A DNA stretch of 64,000 bases from Phorcus lineatus. Lineage: Eukaryota; Mollusca; Gastropoda; Trochida; Trochidae. Of this stretch, positions 11,726-23,160 are shown in pieces. Each line of letters opens with the position of its first letter. Positions within the stretch are counted from its first letter, which is position 1. The notes beneath the pieces are model-generated. The model made no database searches. It was not told the origin of the DNA and saw only the letters and a list, made by a program, of their open reading frames with translations. The stretch is taken from contig OV121084.1 in NCBI GenBank assembly GCA_921293015.1, positions 50,255,864 through 50,319,863 on the forward strand, written 5' to 3'. The position numbers and the translations under genes are program-made.

Positions 11726-13230
11726 TAGACATGGACATTTGACATATTTTCTCTATTCCTTCAGTTTCGGCATGTTTACGTAACCTGTCTCTAATTCTAG
11801 ACCACCTTCCATTTATATGTTGCATGGTAAATTAAACAGAATGTCAAAATATAGGTATATAAATATGACATACTTATCTGTCTTGGTTAATGCTGTCCCC
11901 ATAGCAATCTTGCCTACTGTTCCCAGAATTTCTTTTTTAATTCTTTCAAATCCTTTAATCAAAATGATTGATTAGCGAAACATTCAATTAAAATAATTAT
12001 TGTCAGATATAATTTTGTTGATAAAATTATTCTTTTATTGATTCAAGTTTGTTTGAAATGATGAGGAATTCATATCACACAATTCATCCCTTGAAACGTT
12101 TTAGTTTAATCCTGTTTATATATTTATACTTGAATCAAATCAGTCAATGAAGAAATAAGAAGATAATTTTTAAAATCAAAATTTATATTTCAAAACAATT
12201 TTCAACAAAAGAACAGCTGACCAACACTACAATACTACAAGGTCTACAATAAACAGCACTTTACAAAAGAACCAAAATGTCATAATATATCCATCTATTT
12301 AATTCATTTATTTAGTTTTAAAAAATGTGGTTTGAATATCTTTAGAAGTTTTTGCCTTGACACAGCAAACTTCGGGGCCATGTTTTTGCGATTTGGGTTT
12401 CAAGATATATCTGAAGTAATCCAAAATATTTCATCTGCGTGGCACATTTCCTGCTGTTGACAAAGTCTGGGATCGATAGATTAGATACAACAAGACTTGT
12501 TCTCAACTTCTTTTTTTCTGCATACTTGCATTCCTTTCTATAAATAGTAATTTATTTTATTGAAACATGGACTTTTCTTTATCCTTTTTTTCAAAATTAA
12601 GTTTATGTAATTTCCTTCGCTTTTGCTCATAACAGCCAAATGTGAAGCACTGAATTGTGAAATAATATCAAAAAATAATATTACCGACATGAATATTCCA
12701 AGCATTGCTTTAAATATGAAAATTGTTAATGTTTACTTCACAATGTAAACGACATTCAATCGAAAGAAACAAACGTCAATTTACTGTATCAAACTCGCCA
12801 GTTAAGTACACGTGACACGACGGCAACGCACGCGAGTAACGGACATCGTGTGACATTATGTCCTAGGATTAAAAGATAAAAACATTTATCAAAATAAGCC
12901 AAAATTTTGTATTTTCGGTTCCTTTCACTTGCAACAATATGGTAAGATATATTCTTAGGAATTTCAAACAGTCAAAAGTGGAAAACGTCAAACATTTGCC
13001 ACACTGCTCCTTTAATCATCTAAACTAAATCCATGAAAATTATCAGAATTCCGGAAATATCAAAAGGAACTAATCCAGTCAGTGGGTAATACTCATGCGA
13101 AGTTTCCAAAAGATGTGATCATCTTCAATGTCAGAATCCTAAAAATTATTCCTTCTACGAATACCTTATCTATTTGTGCTATACTCGCTTTGCTGTATGC
13201 AATGGTAAGGGAAACTCACGAGGTATTCAA
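11726..13230. repeat. Segmental duplication copy 1, left arm
   Basis: Homologous to 46,823-47,590 (for 11,726-12,500) and to 49,485-50,200 (for 12,780-13,225). It begins at TAGACATGGACATTTGACAT in both copies. No gene is seen in it. Copy 2 is split by a 1.9-kb insertion between the two stretches. Confidence 0.8.
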
Positions 13231-13234
13231 TATA

Positions 13235-14115
13235 AATAATGATAACTAGGACTGCCGAGGCAGTACTTAGGTCTTCAAGACTTCCTCTTTGACCTTCACA
13301 TAGTGTTTGACCTTCACACGGTGTTTGACCTTCACATGTTTTTTTTTGTCTTAGTGGTAAACAGTAACTTGCTTACGTGACCAAATCTCATGAGGAAACT
13401 AATATTATTGCAAAGAAGTTGATAATGCGAAAAAAGTATGCTAGTAACGAATTCGTCATGATCGACTTTTTTGTTTGGACTGTGATGACGCTTCATTCAA
13501 AACAAGTTTCAAGTCTGTAAGTGCATTTTGAAAAATTACCCCATGTTAAATTTTGTCAAAAGATTTTTCCCGATTTCGATCGTTAATTGTGAAAAAAAAA
13601 CATGTTCGCAATGTTTTGATAGTTTCATCAAGTCAACATATAGGTCTTACATTCCTGAAAAAATGGTGCAATTGTGAGTCTAACTTTTTGAGTTATCGGC
13701 CCTTGAACATGGTCACACGAGCTAAGTCGCCCGACTTTGAAGGGTTGCAGAAAAAAAAGTATTAAGGAAAATGCAAATGTTGCTCTATTACTTTTCTCCC
13801 CACTCCTTCAGCTATGATATATGTGAGTTTCAGCTCTTAATTGCATGTATCTTCAGAGAAGAAGATTGTCAAAGATGTATGGGGTCCGGAAATTTAAAAA
13901 AGTCAAAAAAAGAAATATGGCGGCGAAAGTAGTAACGCTACGAAATTGCCATGATTTACTTTTTTGCTCCAAATGTAATTGCCTATCGTTTAAAACAAGT
14001 TGCAAGTCTCTAAGTGCATTTTGAAAATTTTTCCAATGTTAATTTTTGAAACTTTGAGTTGGTCTGTGCCTTTAACGCATGATCCAATTAAGCCCAAAAG
14101 CTTCGCACGACTATT
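13235..14115. other. No gene; sequence specific to copy 1
   Basis: This part of duplication copy 1 has no counterpart in copy 2. It carries an internal pair of related segments: CAAGTCTGTAAGTGCATTTTG near 13,510 and CAAGTCTCTAAGTGCATTTTG near 14,001. The TAGGTCTTCAAGAC motif at 13,268 recurs near 16,929, and a mismatched form (TAGGTCTTCCAGAC) recurs at 20.7-20.9 kb. No protein motif was recognised. Confidence 0.5.
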
Positions 14116-14135
14116 CCTCAGTAAGGCACAGGGTG

Positions 14136-14425
14136 AAAATACCCTGAATCCGTTAGCCGGATCCCCTGCCGGATCCTCCGGATCCTCTCAACAATGGTAT
14201 ACTGGGATCCGTCGCCGGATCCCTCACCGGATCCGGGATCCGGGCGGACACCGCCGGATCCCTTGCCGGATCCCCCCCAGTAGATCAGAATACAGGGATC
14301 CGGCGCCGGATCCCTCACCGGATGCGGGATCCGGACGGACACCACCGGATCATCCTCTTCCGGATTCTTAGTAGATAAGAATACTGGGATCCGGAGACGG
14401 ATACCCTACCGGATCCTCTCCTTGT
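14136..14425. repeat. CCGGATCC-rich repeat block (copy 1 of an inverted pair)
   Basis: About 14 GGATCC (BamHI) sites occur in under 300 bp, mostly within CCGGATCC or CCGGATCCCT contexts. The block has an internal tandem structure of about 90 bp, seen as three returns of AATACTGGGATCCG-like sequence. It is GC-rich against AT-rich flanks. The reverse complement of the whole block occurs at 20,349-20,626. Frames through it (GSGKGSGGVRPDPGSGEGSG) are translation artefacts. Confidence 0.9.
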
Positions 14426-15341
14426 AGCGAAAGTAGGAATGTAGTTTAGAAAAATGAAGTTTTTTAAAGTTAGGTAAGCTTTTGTCACAACAATACACCA
14501 TACATCTTTGACAGCTTTTACATATTCTTTACATGATATTGTCATATAAAGGCCGTTTGCATTTATAAAGAACAAATAAGTGTTGATATGTCTTGTGAAG
14601 ATTGTTAGCCAAAGCTGACGAAGTCAAGTTTAAATGATAATGTTTTGATGATTCGATTCAAATTGAAACACAATCTTCAGAAAAACACTATTTATTCGGA
14701 ATCAGAATTTAAGGGGTTGTTTCTTATCAAATTTTTTTTTCAAAATACTTTCTGAAATAACCATGGTAACGTATACTATTTAGCACCAATTGTCACGCTT
14801 GAATGCACACTCATCACACCTGTTGGTCAGTACACATATCAACTTGCATAATTAGGGTCTTACATAAGTGTTAATATTGTAAATGAATTCGCTTAGATAA
14901 TATATCATAGATCACTTATAGTTATGCAAAACTTTAGTACACAAATTAAATAAAAAATAATTCTATTCAATGATTTCAAACATTTATTTACAAACGCACA
15001 CACACACTTAAATATATAACAAAAATAGTATAAACATATATATCTATAAATCTGTATGCACCTGAGGGTAGTGTTTGTAGCTATTTCATGTGTGATTTTA
15101 TTTAAACATATTTATACAAAACCAAGTATACACCTGAACAAAGGTAATTGCAAAATTGTCAGATTTCAGAAATTTATGAAACCCATTCTGTGAGTGAAAT
15201 TATAACCGTATCTTACAGCGTATCAGGCGAGTTTTTTTATACCAGAAATTGAGGGGTCAAGGAGGGGGGTCACCTTATATACGAGGTCTATGTTTACGGT
15301 CCGTAATCATGTCGACCTGCCTAGCTATATACGTTATTGAA

Positions 15342-15382
15342 GGGGAGGGGGGAGGGGGGTGGGGGGGGGGGGGGGGGGGGGG
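15342..15382. repeat. Poly-G run
   Basis: Interrupted G tracts pass into about 22 uninterrupted G residues. Such a run could fold as a G-quadruplex. Exact length in an assembly is unreliable. Confidence 0.95.
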
Positions 15383-15846
15383 AGCTTATACACATAGGTC
15401 TATGTTTCAGGCCTAAACATTCTGAGGTTAGGTGACGATCCTCCAGCGGTGTCGGCCCGGGACGCCTAAAACTTCTATTTCGGATGTACCGCGAAGAATA
15501 ATTTTCAGTGCGGGAGAAAGTACCGTTTAGCCTAATCCTAAACCTTGCTTATCAAAACAGCGGGGGTAATTAAGGCATTCAATTGAGTTGATACATTTTA
15601 TTAAGAAAACATGTTTTGCAAAAATAACAAGTTTGAGAACTGTTTTTTCAATTGAGAAGAAATAACTTATCAAGAAAAAATGTTTTGCAAAACTAATAAT
15701 TTTGGGAACTTTTTTTTCAATTGAGAAGAAATAATTTATATAGAAAGTGAGAATTTGAGAACACGTATTTTGTATATTGAGAAGATGTATTTTATAAAGA
15801 AAACAGTAACGCATCTATATTTACGTTTATATATATACACATTGTG

Positions 15847-16420
15847 ATGGCAAACGCACAGGTCAGAGTTCGCTTCGTTGAGTCCGTTCGTGGAGGAAGA
15901 TCACTGTATTATGCTATGAACAAGTTTCGTGACTAGTGGAGACAGATTGCAGTCAGCGACGTTGAACCACAACCATCCTGAACCTGACTTTATCTTCAAA
16001 GTTGATGAATTCAAGGCCAAGTTGATCCACCGTGCCAAGACGGAGATAGCAAACCTGAGAAAACATCCCAACGTAGTCCCCGACAGCCTCCTTCGACTCA
16101 TACCTAGCTTCTCTGCTGTCAAGACAGGCATGTATCGACAACGTCATAAGACCATCGCTGCACTTCCTACCAACCGCCAAGACATCACCCTGGAAGGAGA
16201 GGGGACACAGACAGACAGTGGTCAGCAGTTCCTACACACAGTTGGAGGCGGTGAACCAGTCCTTATCCTCACAACCAACCAGAACATGGGTTTCTTTTGC
16301 GACGCTGACGGGTACGGCGATGGAACTTTCTCTTCTGCCCCGAAAATCTTCGATGAGATTTACACCTTTGAACAACAGTGGCAACATGAGAAGTGTTTAA
16401 TTAAACCACTGTGTACATAA
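15847..16420 (+). pseudogene. FLYWCH zinc finger/MULE transposase-type protein, broken
   Basis: An ATG at 15,847 opens a FLYWCH-like start (VRFVESVRGGRSLYYAMNKF) that hits a stop after 27 codons. A second frame then carries the end of a FLYWCH domain and the linker of a Mutator-like transposase: LNHNHPEPDF, the helix KAKLIHRAKTEIANLRKHP, VKTGMYRQRHKTIAALP, then DADGYGDGTFSSAPKIFDEI. The last resembles the WFMDGTFKxxPxLFxQxY box around the first catalytic Asp of MULE transposases. The frame ends soon after, so the catalytic core is missing. The WRC part of the finger is also lost. Probable remnant of a mobile element or derived gene. Confidence 0.7.
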
Positions 16421-16429
16421 TCTTGTCCT

Positions 16430-17095
16430 ACTTGTTATTTGTTAGAGTTGTTAATTGTGTGCATTCAGCCGTTACATAGGTGACCATGTACCTACGCTCA
16501 TCGAAGCATGTCGGGTAGCCTTTTTAGGCTTCGTTGGCCATAACCCCTCCAGCCGAGAGAGACGCCTTGATGTCAATTCATCGGCAAAAAAACGTAATGA
16601 CATTACTTTTATAAATATTACATATTAATTATGGAAATAAATTTTTTTTACACGTGGTCACCTTATACATTGTAATATACGGTAATCTTCAAATAGGGTA
16701 CTGGCTGTGGATGTTGCCTAGTGATGAAATATGTTCAGTTTGGTTGTTTAAGAGATGATTATAATTATGGTTCTTAAGAATTGTTATGAAAAAAGTTCTT
16801 GCAACTAGATTTGACAACATATTCTAGATTCAGGAAAGCTCCTTTAATAATTTGTCCTTTGATTTCTGGATGACAGGTTTTTTAAAAGGTAGTTTGCATC
16901 ATATCTACAACATCATTTTGAAATTGGTAGGTCTTCAAGATTTATAATATATCTTGTCATTGAACGGCATTATTATTTCAAAGAAAGAACTTATTATAAA
17001 CAGTATATTTCACGTGTATGGGTTACAATTACTGCTATTACAATATTTCATGATGAATGGAAATGTTACATTCATTTGGATAGTAATGAATTAAC
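16430..17095. other. No recognisable gene
   Basis: AT-rich sequence after the MULE remnant; only short chance frames. Confidence 0.5.
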
Positions 17096-17097
17096 CA

Positions 17098-17139
17098 CCC
17101 CCCCCCCCCCCCTCCCCCCCCCCCCCCCCTCCTCTCTCC
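17098..17139. repeat. Poly-C run
   Basis: Nearly pure C tract with a single internal T at 17,113, then CT-rich sequence. The G-rich strand is the minus strand. Confidence 0.95.
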
Positions 17140-17789
17140 ACCGTCTCTCCTGCTACGGTTCGTTGAGCTCGTCTACCTGTCTCTTGTCTGATTGCCTGTA
17201 ATTGTATGCAGGTGTTTTATGACCCCAAAATGCTTATAGGCGGGGAACTAACAAAAGGCGTATAATTACGCGGGACTACTTGAAGTCATCGGATTAAATT
17301 GAAGGCACATACACACGTAAAATACTTACTGGTATAGACATTCCTTATATACATGACACTGTGTATTGACTAACCACCGGAGGTATCTAACCCTTTGATG
17401 GGGTACGAATACACATCCGCAAACATCCAACATAATGATTTGGGCGAAGAATTAGACTTACCTTACACTGTAAAACATAAGATTAATTTAAGAACTTTAT
17501 TATTTGAAAATCTTTCTATATTGTAACTAAAATAAGTTAAACACATATTATATAAATTATATCATTTATATTCATTCCTGCAATTCATACTCGTGATCGT
17601 TGAACAAATTTACTATCGATTTCATGAAACAATCTATAAGTGAAGTACTTTGCTAAAATTTTATTATTAGTCTGATTGCTTTATTGAATAGAAAAACGAA
17701 TTAGTTTAATTTGTTGTTCCCTTCAATTGAAATACCGATTTCATGCGGCTGTACTGTAGCAAAATTATTCATGCTCATTGATGTTACAA

Positions 17790-18420
17790 CATCCAGTACT
17801 TTTTAGATGATTGCAACAATGAGAACGTGACCTGATGGACTACTTTGAAATGGGTGATCGGAAAAAAAGTAAGAGGAATTTATAAAGCTAGTTAACGAAT
17901 CGATGGTTTGAATGTTGAGAGTTAATGAATTCCACAGTTTTATTGTATCTGGTAAAAAAGACTTGACATATGTCGCCGTTCTGCATTGTACTGTTCGCAC
18001 AGATGAATGATCTCTGAGATTGTAATCATTTGTACTAGGTATTCTAGGAAGGAGGTTGCAGAGATATAACTGAGGCGCTAAGTATTCTTCATTTTGTATA
18101 AACGTGTTAGTTTAGAAATATATTCACGTTCAGATAGTGGTTTTTGATTAGTTTTTTCATATAATAGGTTATGGCTTGTACCGCAAACTGCTCCTCACAT
18201 TGATCTTAAAGCGTCTAGATTAACTTTTTCCAGTAAACTGCAGTGTTCCTTGGTAAGACGAAGGACTAATAAATAATTTACAAACTTTTCCGTGGAAACG
18301 ATATTTAAGGCTTCTTATCAGAGGGCTAACTTTATTGATCATAGAATTTATATGGATATCCCATGACAAGTCTTTTGTCGAAATAGTGAAGCAGATGAGA
18401 AGGAAACAGTTAGTACCAAT
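17790..18420 (-). mobile_element. LINE 3' coding fragment (end of reverse transcriptase ORF)
   Basis: On the minus strand, frames shift but together carry the standard C-terminal signature of CR1/L2/Jockey-like LINE ORF2: HCSLLEKVNLDALRSM, then SEREYISKLTRLYKMKN, NLRDHSSVRTVQCRTATYV and SFLPDTIKLWNSLTLNIQTI. The last corresponds to the SFLPSTIRLWNSLP motif that ends many such ORFs. The clade cannot be fixed from this piece. Confidence 0.75.
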
Positions 18421-18786
18421 GTAATTATGTTGTTATAGGTAACAGATGTACCTTTTATGTGTGTTTAAACATATGTTATATATTTCAATGAAATGGATTG
18501 GCAAATAAGCTGGAAGCTTATATTAATGCCGCTCCAATACAAAATTATATTTTGAATTTATTTCAATGAGATGATATTTATTTATTTATTTACATAAATG
18601 TTATTCTTTTGATATCTTGTTACAATGGTTTGATCTTGATGTACATCATGATGAAATGAATACATGTTTAACAATGTACATATGTGTTTGTTATTGTTTA
18701 CTATTCATATATTATTCAATACTAAGAATAACTTTCATTAATCGTAAGTTATGATGCGCCGTCTTGTCGGTTAAAGCATACCCGTT

Positions 18787-18787
18787 A

Positions 18788-18816
<29 letters not shown>
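18787..18816. repeat. (AAT)n microsatellite
   Basis: About ten AAT units. Confidence 0.95.
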
Positions 18817-18818
<2 letters not shown>

Positions 18819-18974
18819 GTAGTTTATTACTGTGTCATGAGCATGACATACTCCGGGCCTTTACAGGCCTAAAAGACACCAACATGTAGTACACAGTATA
18901 TATGACTAAAAAAGTGACAAAATAAACAATACAGCACTAAGACAATCACACACCATTATGAAATATACAACCAT

Positions 18975-19610
18975 TGAACAAACAACTCACCTTACACATT
19001 CATCACACACCACACACAAATCAATCGTCTCACCCTACACATTCATAACACACCAAACACAAATCAATCATCTCACCCTTCACATTCATCACACACCATA
19101 CACAAATCAATCATCTCACTCTACACATTCATCACACACCACACACAAATCAATCACCTCACCATACACATTCATCACACACCACGCACAAATCAATCTT
19201 CTCACCCTACACATTCATCACACACCAAACACAATTCAATCATCTCACCCTACGCATTCATCACATACCACACACAAATCAATCATCTCACCCTACACAT
19301 TCATCACACACCAAACACAATTCAATCATCTCACCCTACGCATTCATCACATACCACCCACAAATCAATCATCTCACCCTACACATTCATCACACACCAA
19401 ACACAATTCAATCATCTCACCCTAGATATTCATCACATACCACACACAAATCAATCATCTCACCCTACACATTCATCACACACCAAACACAAATCAGTCA
19501 TCTCACCCTTCACATTCATCATACACCAAACACAAATCAGTCATCTCATCCTACACATTCATCACACACCAAACACAAATCAGTCATCTCACCCTACACA
19601 TCTCATCTCA
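18975..19610. repeat. 43-bp minisatellite, about 14-15 units
   Basis: Repeating unit of 43 bp built from ACACATTCATCACACACC, then AAACACAAATCAATCATC, then TCACCCT. Higher-order alternation is visible: from about 19,210 a two-unit pattern (ACACAATTCAATC alternating with ACACAAATCAATC) repeats three times. The 155-codon frame through it is a repeat artefact. Confidence 0.95.
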
Positions 19611-20348
19611 TACATTCACTATCAACTACATATCAATCAAACACACACACACATCTCTTATGCAATAAATAAGTGGGTTAAAGCATACCCACTTACCGCA
19701 TAATTACTTGCACTTTCACCTGTTGCAGCAATAAGACACAAATGAGTCTAGGTGAATGTGTATACGCTGACAGGTGTATTGATCAAGTGCGTGCGTTCAA
19801 GCGTTACAGTGTAGAATATTGAACCGTGCTTCGATAAAATTAAAGTAGCCTGTTGAGAAAATTTCTTTCTTATTGTAATTAAATTAATATATCATTTGGA
19901 TGTTGCGATGAAATCTTATCGTTAATGAAACTTCAAAGAAAAAGTTTTTAAAGTGGTATCGCTGGGTAATATTGACTTTCTAAAAATTTAAATTCTAATG
20001 TCTACTGAAAAGAAAAGTTAAGACTCAATAGTTTTAGTTTAGAGAAGTTGTTTTCAAGCAATAAGTTTCTGTTAATCCTGACTTTGTCCACTCAGGGTAA
20101 CACACTTACACAAACAAATATTTTAAAAGCTATAGGTTAAAACAAACACTTAATAGTCATTTATTTAATAATGTTAGTAGTTGACAATATCATTTCAGGA
20201 ATATGATAGTAGAAGGTATCAAAGATACTAGTATGATACTTTTTTTTAGGAAAATCTTCATACGTGCAAATTCTTGAAGGTTCTAAGAATATTGATCATG
20301 AGATGATAAACCTTTTTTACATTCTTGCCTACTCTTACCACCTGGAGA

Positions 20349-20626
20349 GGATCCGGTAGGGTATCCGTCTCCGGATCCCAGTATTCTTATCTACTAAGAA
20401 TCCGGAAGAGGATCCGGTGGTGTCCGTCCGGATCCCGGATCCGGTGAGGGATCCGGCGCCGGATCCCTGTATTCTGATCTACTGGGGATCCGGCAAGGGA
20501 TCCGGCGGTGTCCGCCCGGATCCTGGATCCGGTGAGGGATCCGGCGACGGATCTCAGTATACCATTGTTGAGAGGATCCGGAGGATCCGGCAGGGGATCC
20601 GGCTAACGGATTCAGGGTATTTCCAC
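20349..20626. repeat. CCGGATCC-rich repeat block (inverted copy 2)
   Basis: Near-exact reverse complement of 14,136-14,425, including the sub-repeats and the TCTTATCTACTAAGAATCCG junction. Homology stops at the block edges, so the block itself, not its flanks, was copied. It differs by an indel and a few substitutions. Confidence 0.9.
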
Positions 20627-20713
20627 CCTGTGAGGGCTATCAGCATACAAAATTTGGTTGAATTTGAAGCAGCCGTTTTGGCTGTATCCGATTCACAAAA
20701 AAAGTACAAATAA

Positions 20714-20882
20714 TAATAACTCGGATAAAAACAATAGGTCTTCCAGACTTTGTCTTGAAGACCTAATAACTCGGATAAAAACAATAGGTCTTCCAGACTT
20801 TGTCTTGAAGACCTAATAAGAAGAACTTGAAGAAATCGGATAAAAACAATAGGTCTTCCAGACTTTGTCTTGAAGACCTAAT
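20714..20882. repeat. Three tandem copies of a palindrome-bearing unit
   Basis: A unit of about 50 bp (TCGGATAAAAACAATAGG, then TCTTCCAGACTTTGTCTTGA, then AGACCTAATAA) occurs at 20,721, 20,771 and 20,838. Each unit contains an imperfect palindrome, AGGTCTTC ... GAAGACCT, that could form a small hairpin. Confidence 0.9.
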
Positions 20883-21044
20883 AATAGCTTTCTTATACCG
20901 CGCATACATCCATGACAAAGCATGCTCAAAGCGCCATGAATATTATTACCCTGGAGGGATAGTACTTTCGGTGCTGCCGATTAACGATTGTATTATCAAT
21001 GACAGTGTAACACATGTTCTTATTTCTATAGCACAAACTTGAGA

Positions 21045-22400
21045 TTATCGATCAGCAGCTGAAAATTGAATTAATATCTAAAATTTCCATGTTAAGTGAA
21101 TTGTCAACAGAAAGTATCATGTGTGTATGTTTTATCAGGATGTTGTAACGCTTTTCTCCTCCACGTGTTTGTAAGAGTTATTTCTTCAATTATACACAAT
21201 AAACATTAGTTAATGCCAAATGTACTATCTTCAAAGGCTCAAAAACATCTCATAACTCAACCTGATCATCCGAAGGAAGTCGTAATGGAAACGATCAAAA
21301 ACCAATGGCGTCAAATTTTGTGTTGACAGCTTTAATCATTTGAAGTTGGGAAATGGATTCGAAAGCTTAACCGATCTTGGTACGTTCGTTTTAAAATCGC
21401 TTCGTTTGATTTAATAATGTCTTGAAATTGGAAACATTTATCTTCGTTTTCGTGATATCACTTTATGTATCTAAAAAACGTGCTGCTGCCCCTTAAACAC
21501 GTCTTTTGCCACAAATTAGTGTACTCTATGTTGTTTGATATTACAGCTTCAAGAGGATATCTTTTCTAAAACAATATGTGTAATTTCAACAAGCTAAATA
21601 TTTGTTTGCTACAGTTTTGATTTTTTAATGATTAATTGATTGGTCTGATTCAACACATTATGCCTTCTTCTATAGGTCAATGTTCAATGTGTTTAAGTTT
21701 ATTCGAACTGAAGAATTGATGGTAACATCAGATTTTATTAGTTATATTTGTGACAGAAGTGAATGATCTATGAATAAAATCTTTCCAAAAGTTTTATCAA
21801 CATTTAAAGTTTGGAATACATGAATGTTGTCTTATTACCAGGTGTTTTTGGATGCTTTTGTTAAAGCGGTGTAATCATTGATGTTATTCAAGGTTAAATA
21901 TCCTAGAAAATTCCCTGTCTACATTATGTCTCGTTATATGGTTATCTAGAATGGTAAAGATATGTTGCTTTTGCTTAAGATCACGTGAGAGGTATACTTA
22001 TGGTTCTGCGTGTAGAGATACCGGAAGTGCGCTTAGACATGACTAATTGTATAGCCTCCATAAATTATCAAACAGAACAGTAATTTCCTGCTTCCATCGC
22101 TCCTTAGATAAATACGACATGAAACAAAATTGGTACACGTAGATTGCATGTTCGTCCATTAATTGCTTTGCAGCGTTAGCCCTGGACTTCCTTCGTTTGT
22201 GTTTCTGCGCATGCGCATAGTCGTATTTGACCAGTATGTCTCGTATTGGCTAAGTTTTCTCATGTTACCCAAGTTGTAAAATTATGTTGTGTGGGCCGTA
22301 AATATAATATAAATGACATAGAATTGATAGTTAATTGACTAAAAGAATAAAAAAATATCCTTGCAGTATCTGTAATTATCTACTCGTATGTAAATGCATT
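21045..22400. other. No recognisable gene; sequence specific to copy 1
   Basis: AT-rich DNA inside copy 1 of the duplication without a counterpart in copy 2. No protein motif was seen. Confidence 0.45.
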
Positions 22401-23019
22401 TGACCGCCCTTATAAACAAGAGTTTGTTGGTCATTTAATTTATAATTAACTTCCTTTCATTAATAAATCATTGTAACGTATGTAAAGTTTTTAATGTATG
22501 TTCTGCAACCTGTTAGGAGTCACTGATAAGATCGCAGTTATTGTCATGAAGCGTTATTCAATTATTATTACTTGTAAAGAACTCTGTGAAATGATTATGT
22601 GTATGTGATACAAAGGGACACATCCATAAAGTTGAACATTTAATATAGTTAGCCTGGAATACTTCATTATACAGCATATGGTGTATCGATGTAGACATAT
22701 ACACAATACAGAAATATGTCACCAGCAATAGCAGTACCACCTGGACACTAACATTTACATTGTATATCCTCCCTTTAACTTCGCTATACTAAAGAAATCA
22801 ATCTGCAACAACAATTTTCCGTTGCTACAGTGGCAACTATCTCGATCGACCCGTAACCACATGTCTTGAACGCCGTTCTCTCGTTTCTCCTGATCATTTC
22901 TATCAGTTCATGCATTTGTGCTCAAACACGCCATCGATGGACAGGTGATCATATATATTTTAAAATCGCACTTTAGGTAGTTTATGTCTATTTTGTGGAG
23001 ATACCATCAGGATTTGAAT

Positions 23020-23160
23020 ACATCTTTATTGCAGTTAGTCACCTGAAAAGGTTCTCAAGTAAGCAGCGATCATCGGTTGAATACACAACTCGGTTACATC
23101 GATCGGCAAGACACATATTGACAACTGCCTGCCAAAACACCCGGGGACACCACGGTAAAG
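23020..23160 (+). other. Possible 5' non-coding exon of the transporter gene
   Basis: The segment ends in a donor-like site, CACG|GTAAAG (at 23,155), that is preserved in the second copy (TACG|GTAAAG near 51,018). The coding exon downstream begins at a clear acceptor, so an upstream exon must exist. This is a candidate by conservation only; no promoter element is convincing. Confidence 0.2.

Noticed and set aside
14000..14371. Gly/Pro/Asp-rich ORFs, also at 20,417-20,713
   Set aside because: They are artefacts of the CCGGATCC block; both inverted copies give similar strings with no conserved ends.
17803..18000. Host gene suggested by SFLPDTIKLWNSL
   Set aside because: The motif is the standard end of LINE ORF2, and upstream frames carry other LINE blocks.
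18958..19425. 155-aa His/Ser/Thr-rich ORF
   Set aside because: It is only the translation of the 43-bp minisatellite; since 43 is not a multiple of three, the frame shifts its register between units.
18787..20882. CRISPR array
   Set aside because: The repeats are contiguous tandem units without unique spacers, and the context is eukaryotic.
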